Shown piece by piece: positions 8,517 through 16,504 of a stretch of 16,504 bases of DNA. The stretch lies in contig JADGDA010000030.1 of assembly GCA_015228695.1 (NCBI GenBank), positions 1 through 16,504 on the forward strand, given 5' to 3'. The notes beneath the pieces were generated by a model. That model ran no database searches. It was given only the letters and a program-made list of their open reading frames with translations, and was not told the origin of the DNA. This DNA comes from Alphaproteobacteria bacterium (GTDB taxonomy: Bacteria > Pseudomonadota > Alphaproteobacteria > Rhodospirillales > Rhodospirillaceae). The translations under genes and the position numbers were made by a program. The stretch's first letter is position 1. Each line of letters opens with the position of its first letter.

Positions 8517-9797
8517 TCAGAGTCTCGCCAGCATGGGAGCGGTGATGAGGGTGACGCCGCCTTCGGTGACGTAGAAGCGTTTGGCGTCGAGGGCGGGGTC
8601 CTCGCCGACCACCAGCCCCTCGGGGATGTTGCAGCCGGTGCCGACGACGGCCTTGCGCAGGCGGCAATGGCGGCCGATGTCGGTGTTGGGCAGAACCACC
8701 GTGTCCTCGATCAGGGTGTAGGAATTCACCCGCACGCAACTGAACAGCAGCGAGCGGCGCACCGTTCCTCCCGAGACCACGCATCCCGCCGAAAGCACCG
8801 AATCGACGGCCATGCCCCGGCGCTCGTCGTCGTCGAACACGAACTTGCAGGCCGGTTTCTGCACCTGATAGGTCCAGATCGGCCACGTATTGTCGTACAG
8901 ATCGAGTTCCGGCGTCACCGTGGTGAGGTCGATGTTGGCCGCCCAATAGGCGTCGAGGGTGCCCACGTCGCGCCAATAGGGCTCGGCCCCCGCCCGGGGC
9001 ACGGCGCAGCTCACGCAACTGTCGCCGAAGCGGTGGGCCACCACCTTGCCCCGCCGGACCAGGGCGGGGATGATGTCCTTGCCGAAATCATGGCTGGAGC
9101 TGTCGTCGATCGCGTCCCGCTCCAGCCAGTCGAACAGGACCTCGGCGTTGAAGATGTAGATCCCCATGCTGGCGAAGGCATGATCCGGGCGGTCGGGAAT
9201 GCACGGCGGGTGGGCCGGCTTCTCCAGGAACTCGGTGATCACGTCGTTCTCGTCCACATGCACCACGCCGAAGCCGGTGGCGTCCTTGAGCGGCACGTCG
9301 ATGCAGCTCACGGTCACGTCGGCCTTGGTCTCGATGTGGTGGGCCAGGAGCTTGCTGTAATCCTGCTTATAGATGTGGTCCCCGGCCAGGATCAGAACGT
9401 ACTTGGGAGCCCGGCTGCGCAGCAGCGACAGGTTCTGGAACACGGCATCGGCGGTGCCCAGGTACCACGAGCCCGAATCCAGTTGCTGCTGCGCCGGCCA
9501 CAGCTCGACGAACTCGTTGATCTCGGCGCGGAGAAAGCCCCAGCCGCGCTGGATGTGCTGGATCAGGGTGTGGGCCTTGTACTGGGTCAAGACCGCCATC
9601 TGGCGGATGCCCGAGTTGATGCAGTTGGACAGCGGGAAATCGATGATGCGGAATTTGCCCGCGAACGGCATCGCCGGCTTGGCCTCGTCGTCGGTGAGCG
9701 CCATCAGCCGGGTTCCCCGCCCCCCGGCGAGGACCAGGGCGAAGGTGTTGCGCACCGCGTTGTGAAGATCGTATGGCAATTCGGACGAAAAATGCAT
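8517..9797 (-). CDS. glgC: Glucose-1-phosphate adenylyltransferase (ADP-glucose pyrophosphorylase)
   Basis: A 426-residue enzyme making ADP-glucose from glucose-1-phosphate and ATP, the committed and allosterically controlled step of bacterial glycogen synthesis. It shows GGRGTRL (25-31), KPAMPFAGKFRIIDF (from Lys40), GTADAV (114-119), AGDHIYK (138-144), EFLEKP (189-194) and SMGIY (210-214). A C-terminal left-handed beta-helix region follows (about 300-400). The start is the ATG at 9795-9797, with AGGGGGAG six bases upstream (9804-9811). An in-frame ATG at 9878 would add 27 residues of low-complexity sequence that do not fit the family. It is divergent from glgA, with a 214-nt shared control region, and heads a minus-strand run with ppiD and trpE. 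Confidence 0.96.
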   Translation of the reverse strand: MHFSSELPYDLHNAVRNTFALVLAGGRGTRLMALTDDEAKPAMPFAGKFRIIDFPLSNCINSGIRQMAVLTQYKAHTLIQHIQRGWGFLRAEINEFVELWPAQQQLDSGSWYLGTADAVFQNLSLLRSRAPKYVLILAGDHIYKQDYSKLLAHHIETKADVTVSCIDVPLKDATGFGVVHVDENDVITEFLEKPAHPPCIPDRPDHAFASMGIYIFNAEVLFDWLERDAIDDSSSHDFGKDIIPALVRRGKVVAHRFGDSCVSCAVPRAGAEPYWRDVGTLDAYWAANIDLTTVTPELDLYDNTWPIWTYQVQKPACKFVFDDDERRGMAVDSVLSAGCVVSGGTVRRSLLFSCVRVNSYTLIEDTVVLPNTDIGRHCRLRKAVVGTGCNIPEGLVVGEDPALDAKRFYVTEGGVTLITAPMLARL

Positions 9798-10011
9798 CTG
9801 GCGCTCCCCCTGTCGCTCAACCCGGAAAAACCCGCCCCCATCGGCAGGTCCCCCCCACGTAGAGCGCCAGAGTGACACTCCAATGCGCCCACTTCAATGG
9901 AGGAAGCGGGAAAATCCGACGAAAATAGGCGGCGCCGTCGTTAATGATTCCCTTTCCGCACTCTCTCTGCCTATAGTCCGCGCCGTGGATGCAAGGAGGT
10001 TGTCGGCATTC
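9798..10011. promoter_or_regulatory. Divergent glgC / glgA control region
   Basis: This 214-nt gap carries the start signals of both glg genes. AGGGGGAG (9804-9811, minus) serves glgC, and AAGGAGG (9993-9999, plus, 12 nt before the ATG) serves glgA. A possible glgA -10 box, TATAGT, is at 9972-9977 but no good -35 is seen. GAGTGACACTC at 9870-9880 is a short perfect inverted repeat (5-bp arms, one central base) that could bind a regulator of both genes. I cannot name the regulator. Confidence 0.45.
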
Positions 10012-11475
10012 ATGAGAATTCTGTTCGTTGCGTCAGAGGCGTACCCGCTGATCAAGACCGGGGGACTGGCCGATGTCGCCGGTGCCCTTCCCGTCGCCCT
10101 GGCCGAGGCGGGAGAGGATGTCAGGCTCCTGCTGCCCGCCTACCCCGATGCCCTTGACCGGCTCAAGGACAAGGAAAGAGGCGCGCATCTCGGCGACCCG
10201 ATAGGAGTCGGCGAGGTGAAGCTGATCAACGGCCGCCTGCCTGGAGGTGATGGGCCTGGAGGTGATGGGCCTGGAAACGGTGTGCCGGTGTCGCTCGTCC
10301 ATTGCCCGCCCCTGTATGACCGTCCCGGAAATCCGTACCTGGGGCCGGACGGGCGCGACTGGCCCGACAATCATCTTCGTTTCGGATTGCTGTCGCGCGT
10401 GGCGGCGATGCTCGGCGTCTCCTCCGAGACGGGTATGGCGCGCCCCGACATCATCCACGCCAACGACTGGCAGACGGGACTGGTCCCCGCCTACCTGAGG
10501 CACTGGGGCGGCCCGATTCCGGCCACGGTCTTCACCGTTCACAATCTGGCCTACCAGGGCCGATTCCCGGGGGAGACCATCGGCCCCCTGGGGCTGCCGC
10601 GAGCCTATATGTCCATGCACGGCCTGGAGTTCAACGGCGATCTTTCCTTTCTCAAGGCCGGGCTCTACTACTCCGACCGTATCACCACGGTCAGTCCCAC
10701 CTACGCCCACGAAATCCAGACCGACGGGGAGGGGCAGGGCTTTCAGGGACTCCTGCGCGCCAGGGACAAGGATCTGGTCGGGATTCTCAACGGCGAGGAT
10801 GACCGGATCTGGGACCCGGCGCACGATCCGGATATCCACCATCCGTTCAGTTCCGCCCGGCTGTCCGGAAAGGCCTTGGACAAAAGCGACCTGCAACGGG
10901 AGATGGGGCTGGAGGAACGGGCCGGGTTCATGCTTTTTGGGGTCATAAGTCGCTTCGCGGAGCAAAAAGGCATTGATCTTGTTCTCGAAGCGGTGTCGGA
11001 TATCGTCGCCAACGGGGGGCAGGTCGCGATGCTCGGTTCCGGCGAGCCCGCCCTGGAAGAGGCATGCCGGGTTGCCGCGCGGTCGCACCCGGGTCGGGTC
11101 GCCGTGCGGGTCGGGTTCGACGAAAGCTTGGCGCACCGGATGCAGGCCGGCTGCGATTCGCTGCTGATGCCGTCACGGTTCGAGCCGTGCGGATTGTCGC
11201 AGCTTTATGCGTTGCGCTACGGCACGCTGCCCGTCGTGAGGCATACGGGGGGCTTGGCGGATACCGTCGTCGACGCGGGAGACAGGGAGAACGGGACTGG
11301 ATTCGTCTTTTGGGACCCGAACATCGCCGAGTTCCAGGGCGCATTACATCGGGCGATGGCGTTGTACCGGCAGCCGGGGTTGTGGCAGGAGATGCAGCGT
11401 CGGGCCATGGGGCAGGATTTCAGTTGGCGGCGGGCGGCCGAGGGGTATCGGCGGCTTTATCGCGGGTTGATCTGA
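10012..11475 (+). CDS. glgA: Glycogen synthase (ADP-glucose-dependent)
   Basis: A 487-residue GT5-family glucosyltransferase that adds glucose from ADP-glucose to the non-reducing end of glycogen. The N-terminal Rossmann domain begins MRILFVASEAYPLIKTGGLA, with the ADP-glucose-binding KTGGL at 15-19. DIIHANDWQTG starts at Asp146 and is followed by TVHNLAYQG. In the C-terminal domain, SRFEPCGLSQLYALRYG has the conserved Glu391 and then HTGGLADTV. The chosen ATG has AAGGAGG upstream, and the MRIL start is the usual one. The open frame continues upstream to 9883 but that extension is not family-like. A loop at about 75-90 contains an exact 15-bp tandem duplication (10240-10269) giving a Gly/Asp/Pro-rich repeat. 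Confidence 0.96.
   Translation: MRILFVASEAYPLIKTGGLADVAGALPVALAEAGEDVRLLLPAYPDALDRLKDKERGAHLGDPIGVGEVKLINGRLPGGDGPGGDGPGNGVPVSLVHCPPLYDRPGNPYLGPDGRDWPDNHLRFGLLSRVAAMLGVSSETGMARPDIIHANDWQTGLVPAYLRHWGGPIPATVFTVHNLAYQGRFPGETIGPLGLPRAYMSMHGLEFNGDLSFLKAGLYYSDRITTVSPTYAHEIQTDGEGQGFQGLLRARDKDLVGILNGEDDRIWDPAHDPDIHHPFSSARLSGKALDKSDLQREMGLEERAGFMLFGVISRFAEQKGIDLVLEAVSDIVANGGQVAMLGSGEPALEEACRVAARSHPGRVAVRVGFDESLAHRMQAGCDSLLMPSRFEPCGLSQLYALRYGTLPVVRHTGGLADTVVDAGDRENGTGFVFWDPNIAEFQGALHRAMALYRQPGLWQEMQRRAMGQDFSWRRAAEGYRRLYRGLI
10240..10275 (+). repeat. 15-bp tandem duplication inside glgA
   Basis: CCTGGAGGTGATGGG occurs at 10240-10254 and again at 10255-10269, followed by a partial third copy (CCTGGA) to 10275. 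Because 15 is a multiple of three, the reading frame is kept; each copy adds five residues to a Gly-rich loop (PGGDGPGGDGPGNG). It looks like recent slippage. Confidence 0.9.
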
Positions 11476-11497
11476 TTGCGTAGTCAATAGGGGGGGA

Positions 11498-11517
11498 CGG
11501 GACGGCGGATCGTCCCG
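11498..11517 (+). other. Hairpin in the glgA-glgP gap
   Basis: CGGGACG (11498-11504) and CGTCCCG (11511-11517) can pair into a 7-bp stem with a 6-nt loop, in the 67 nt between glgA and glgP. No T-run follows, so it is not a full terminator. It could mark an mRNA processing or stabilising site that sets different levels of the two enzymes. The rest of the gap shows only the glgP ribosome binding site (GGAGA, 11529-11533). Confidence 0.45.
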
Positions 11518-11542
11518 GCACCGGGCATGGAGAACCAAGAAA

Positions 11543-14020
<2,478 letters not shown>

Positions 14021-14045
14021 CAGGGGCGGTTTCGGACAAGGAACA

Positions 14046-14080
14046 GGACGCCGGGTGCCACCCCGGCGTCCTTTTTCTTT
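14046..14080 (+). terminator. Rho-independent terminator after glgP
   Basis: GGACGCCGGG (14046-14055) pairs perfectly with CCCGGCGTCC (14062-14071) around a 6-nt loop, and is followed by TTTTTCTTT. It starts 25 nt after the glgP stop and ends the glgA-glgP unit. Confidence 0.92.
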
Positions 14081-14105
14081 GGCTCAGGCCCCCACCCTGG
14101 GAAAC

Positions 14106-14531
14106 TCATGCGCCTCGGGTCGAGGGCAGTCCCTTGCGTTTCCACAGACCCATCCCGCCATCCACCACGCTCAGATTGGTGAGTCCGGCCTGGCGCAGCA
14201 TCTTTGCCGCCTGGGCGGAGCGGTTGGAGGTGCGGCACATCACGAACACCGGCGTCGAGCGGAAGGGCTCGAGTCCGGTTTTCACTTGGCCGAGGCGCGC
14301 GTGCAACTGCCCGAGGGGCAGGTTCATGGCGCCCGGAACATGACCCAGGTCCCCCGTGAACTCGCTTTCCGTGCGCACGTCGACCACCAGCAATTCCTCG
14401 CCCCGGTCCATTTTGCTTTTCAGTTCCAATGGCGAGACGAAGGGAACTCCCGCGATGAGACGCGGCAGAAACTTCATCGCCAGCAGGGCCACCGCCAAGG
14501 CTCCCAGGCTTATTCCCGTCGTCAGGTCCAT
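14106..14531 (-). CDS. Membrane-anchored single-domain rhodanese
   Basis: A 141-residue rhodanese-like protein. Residues 5-29 form an N-terminal hydrophobic segment (SLGALAVALLAMKFLPRLIAG), so the domain is probably tethered to the inner membrane. The rhodanese fold follows: VVDVRTESEF (49-58), GHVPGAMNLPL (63-73) and the active-site loop CRTSNRS (99-105), with Cys99 as the persulfide-carrying residue. Such proteins move sulfane sulfur; the donor and acceptor here are unknown. The start at 14531 has GGAG five bases upstream and lies downstream of a good -35 box. A longer frame from 14588 would begin upstream of the -10 and adds no family-like sequence. It is convergent with glgP and divergent from trmFO. 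Confidence 0.88.
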   Translation of the reverse strand: MDLTTGISLGALAVALLAMKFLPRLIAGVPFVSPLELKSKMDRGEELLVVDVRTESEFTGDLGHVPGAMNLPLGQLHARLGQVKTGLEPFRSTPVFVMCRTSNRSAQAAKMLRQAGLTNLSVVDGGMGLWKRKGLPSTRGA

Positions 14532-14565
14532 GTCCGCTCCATGATCGAGTGCGCTTAAGGCCGCA

Positions 14566-14595
14566 CAGGTACTCATCGGCCGCCCCATCTGTCAA
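14566..14595 (-). promoter_or_regulatory. Probable sigma-70 promoter of the rhodanese gene
   Basis: On the minus strand a perfect TTGACA (-35, at 14590-14595) is followed after 18 nt by TACCTG (at 14566-14571), a weak -10. Transcription would start near 14559, giving a leader of roughly 28 nt before the ATG at 14531. The exact -35 is the strong part of this call. Confidence 0.45.
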
Positions 14596-14614
14596 GAAGC
14601 CGTGGACTTGGCCA

Positions 14615-14650
14615 GGGTCATCGGGTGAACCCGATGACCCTTGTTTTTTC
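14615..14650 (+). terminator. Orphan plus-strand rho-independent terminator
   Basis: GGGTCATCGGGT (14615-14626) pairs perfectly with ACCCGATGACCC (14629-14640), followed by TTGTTTTTTC. The stem is up to 12 bp and the U-run is good, so it should work on the plus strand; there is no matching run on the other side. No plus-strand gene ends here: glgP already has its own terminator 535 nt upstream, and the rhodanese gene between them is on the minus strand. Confidence 0.85.
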
Positions 14651-14813
14651 GCCCCCTCAGTCGCCGGGCGGGCGCGTCCGCGCCCTAGGCTCGCTCCGCT
14701 AACGCTCCGCGCGGCCTCAATGGCTGTTGGAAAGCCCCTTGCCGGGAGGACATCCATCGAAATTTTCAAATGCGATTGATGATGTGGACTTGGCCGCTCC
14801 GCCGCATTAAGTG

Positions 14814-16223
14814 ATGCCGATGATGAACACTGCGATCAAACCCGTTCACATCGTCGGCGGCGGATTGGCCGGTTGCGAGGCCGCTTGGCAGTTGGCTCGG
14901 GCCGGCGTGCCCGCCGTCGTTCACGAAATGCGCCCGGAGCGCGGCACCGAGGCGCACGTCACCTCGGATCTGGCCGAACTGGTCTGTTCCAATTCCTTCC
15001 GCTCCGACGACAAGGACAACAACGCCGTCGGGCTGCTGCACGAGGAGTTGCGCCGATTTGGCTCCCTGATCATGACCGCGGCGGATGCCGCCAAGGTCCC
15101 GGCGGGGGGGGCGCTCGCCGTGGACCGGGAGCGGTTTTCCGGGCTCGTCCAGGCGGCGATGGAGGCCCACTCCCTGATCGACGTCCGCCGGGGTGAAATC
15201 ACCTCTACGTTCCAGGAGGACTGGGACTCCGTGATCATCGCCACCGGCCCGTTGACGTCCCCGGCGCTGGCCGAGTCCATCCGCGCCTTGACGGGGGAGG
15301 AGTCGCTGGCCTTCTTCGACGCCATAGCGCCGATCGTCTATCGGGATTCCGTGAATCTGGATGTGGCCTGGTTCCAGTCGCGCTACGACAAGGGCAATCC
15401 GGACGGGGAGGCGGGCGACTACATCAACTGCCCCCTGGACCGGGAACAGTACCACGCCTTCGTCGAGGCCCTCCTGGCCGCGGAACGGCACGGGTTTCGC
15501 GAATGGGAGACCAAGACCCCCTATTTCGAGGGCTGTCTGCCCATCGAGGTCATGGCGGAGCGGGGGCCGGAAACCCTCGCCTTCGGCCCGATGAAGCCCA
15601 TCGGCCTGACCAACCCCCACCGTCCAGAGGAACGCCCTCACGCGGTGGTCCAACTCCGCCAGGACAATGCCCTGGCCACCCTCTACAACATGGTCGGGTT
15701 TCAGACCAAGCTGCGTCATGACGACCAGATCCGGCTGTTCCGCTCGATTCCGGGGCTGGAGCGCGCCGAGTTCGCCCGTCTCGGCGGGATGCATCGCAAT
15801 ACCTTCATCAACAGCCCGCGCCTTCTGGATTCCTCCCTCCGCCTCAAGGCCGATCCGCGCCTGCGCTTCGCCGGGCAGATCACCGGCTGCGAGGGTTATG
15901 TGGAGAGCGCGTCGGTCGGGTTGCTGGCCGGGTTCTTCGCCGCTTGGGAACGGTACGGGCGGGCTCCCCTGCCACCACCTCCCACCACGGCCATGGGGGC
16001 CCTTCTGGCCCACATCACGGGGGGGGCCGACGACCGGACCTTTCAACCCATGAACATCAACTTCGGCCTTTTTCCCGAGCCCGGTTCCCAGGACGTGCCG
16101 GACCTGCCTCCGGGGCGCAAATTGCGGGGGGCGGACCGCAAGCGCGCCTACACCGGCCGCGCCCTCCGCGACCTGGACCAATGGCTAAAATCGCGCGAGC
16201 CCGTAGGCGAGCAGGAGCCGTAA
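14814..16223 (+). CDS. trmFO: Methylenetetrahydrofolate-tRNA-(uracil-5-)-methyltransferase (FAD/NAD(P)H-oxidising)
   Basis: TrmFO makes 5-methyluridine at position 54 of the tRNA T-loop, using methylene-tetrahydrofolate as carbon donor and reduced FAD as reductant. The N-terminus has the FAD-binding VHIVGGGLAGCEAAWQLA, then HEMRP and the hallmark LVCSNSFRSDD (Cys58 from this start). YFEGCLPIEVMAERG carries the second conserved Cys (Cys241), and QITGCEGYVESASVGLLAG lies near the C-terminus. The length of 469 is normal. The start is uncertain: GTG at 14811 and ATGs at 14814, 14820 and 14823 are all in frame, none with a clear Shine-Dalgarno, so initiation may be weak or leaderless. The last 39 nt overlap the opposing gene at the right edge. 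Confidence 0.95.
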   Translation: MPMMNTAIKPVHIVGGGLAGCEAAWQLARAGVPAVVHEMRPERGTEAHVTSDLAELVCSNSFRSDDKDNNAVGLLHEELRRFGSLIMTAADAAKVPAGGALAVDRERFSGLVQAAMEAHSLIDVRRGEITSTFQEDWDSVIIATGPLTSPALAESIRALTGEESLAFFDAIAPIVYRDSVNLDVAWFQSRYDKGNPDGEAGDYINCPLDREQYHAFVEALLAAERHGFREWETKTPYFEGCLPIEVMAERGPETLAFGPMKPIGLTNPHRPEERPHAVVQLRQDNALATLYNMVGFQTKLRHDDQIRLFRSIPGLERAEFARLGGMHRNTFINSPRLLDSSLRLKADPRLRFAGQITGCEGYVESASVGLLAGFFAAWERYGRAPLPPPPTTAMGALLAHITGGADDRTFQPMNINFGLFPEPGSQDVPDLPPGRKLRGADRKRAYTGRALRDLDQWLKSREPVGEQEP

Positions 16224-16504
16224 CACCCCCGGATGCCGCCACCCCCGTTCCAGTTCGTCCGCCGCGTAGCCCCGGCGGCGCGAGCGTTCCAGATAGCCGT
16301 CGAGAAGGCGGGCGGGGAGCAGGAGCGGGAGGGCGGCCCTGGGGACTCGCCCGTGGTCCCGGCGCGCCTCCGCGACGAGGGCTTCCGCCCCGGCCGCCAG
16401 CCCGGCGACGGCCGGGGCGGGAGCCGTCCGGAGCAGGCCGGCCATTCCCCCGGCCACGGCGACCCGCCCCCCCGCCCGTGCCGGCCCCCCGTCATCCACC
16501 CCGG
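16185..16504 (-). CDS. C-terminus of a squalene/phytoene synthase-family protein (partial)
   Basis: The minus-strand frame is open from the right edge to a TAG at 16185-16187, giving at least 106 residues of a C-terminal domain. It is helical, with an Ala/Arg-rich run (AGLAAGAEALVAEARRDHG), then PRAALPLLLPARLLDGYLERSRRRGY and a final RHPGVLRLLLAYGLARF. The pattern of ALPALLPA..L...YL..L.R.GYD at the end is what I know from trans-isoprenyl (squalene/phytoene synthase-like) proteins of alphaproteobacteria, which are often next to trmFO. The Asp-rich catalytic motifs would lie beyond the window, so function cannot be confirmed. A GTG at 16497 could be an internal codon only. It overlaps trmFO tail to tail by 39 nt. 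Confidence 0.55.
   Translation of the reverse strand, partial: GVDDGGPARAGGRVAVAGGMAGLLRTAPAPAVAGLAAGAEALVAEARRDHGRVPRAALPLLLPARLLDGYLERSRRRGYAADELERGWRHPGVLRLLLAYGLARF

Larger units (their letters stand above)
14532..14813. other. Non-coding stretch between the rhodanese gene and trmFO
   Basis: These 282 nt hold the rhodanese promoter, the orphan terminator, a 16-nt palindrome GGGCGCGTCCGCGCCC at 14670-14685, and a C/G-rich block (about 14655-14760) without convincing codons. The 12-mer GTGGACTTGGCC occurs twice, at 14602-14613 and 14784-14795, bracketing the terminator and the GC block. I see no clear trmFO promoter; TTGATG at 14776-14781 has no well-spaced -10. Confidence 0.5.

Noticed and set aside
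6857..8545. Long plus-strand frame across ppiD
   Set aside because: ppiD on the minus strand has a full recognisable domain layout; the opposing frame has no recognisable domain.
9798..9878. N-terminal extension of glgC to an upstream ATG at 9878
   Set aside because: The added 27 residues are not family-like, and the strong ribosome binding site at 9804-9811 points to the ATG at 9797.

Overview
The window is GC-rich, densely packed chromosomal DNA. Its gene content and protein style (TrmFO, ppiD beside trpE, glgC/glgA/glgP, a phytoene/squalene synthase-like C-terminus next to trmFO) suggest an alphaproteobacterium, most likely a Rhodospirillales/Rhodospirillaceae-type organism. This placement is inferred from family knowledge; there is no rRNA here to confirm it. 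No plasmid, phage, transposase, tRNA or CRISPR features are visible.

Left part (1-5155): the extreme left edge holds the first codons of a divergent gene that may be hrpB. A plus-strand run of five genes follows, with gaps of 1, 26 and 66 nt and one ATGA overlap: an alpha/beta hydrolase, the Cu(I)-exporting ATPase copA, a divergent polysaccharide deacetylase, the copper chaperone copZ, and a small helix-turn-helix/coiled-coil protein. copA and copZ make this a probable copper-handling operon. Two identical 19-bp palindromes in a 29-nt tandem repeat cover the deacetylase stop codon and the copZ leader; this is the most unusual non-coding structure in the window.

Middle (5112-9797, minus strand): glgC, ppiD and trpE lie head to tail with gaps of 4 and 2 nt, so glycogen precursor synthesis, periplasmic protein folding and tryptophan synthesis appear to share a transcript. 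trpE runs 44 nt into the 3' end of the opposing small HTH gene. glgC is divergent from glgA (10012-11475), which is followed by glgP (11543-14020) and a strong terminator. Together glgC, glgA and glgP give ADP-glucose synthesis, chain elongation and phosphorolytic breakdown of glycogen; no branching or debranching enzyme is in the window.

Right part (14106-16504): a small membrane-anchored rhodanese on the minus strand with a recognisable -35 box; a 280-nt non-coding stretch with an orphan plus-strand terminator inside a 12-nt direct repeat; trmFO (tRNA m5U54 methylation); and, overlapping its 3' end on the opposite strand, the C-terminus of a likely squalene/phytoene synthase-family protein cut by the window edge.

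The window is mostly ordinary housekeeping DNA. I see no convincing new multi-gene system. The items most worth a second look are the palindrome pair before copZ, the small HTH/coiled-coil gene after it, the mixed glgC-ppiD-trpE operon, and the orphan terminator upstream of trmFO.
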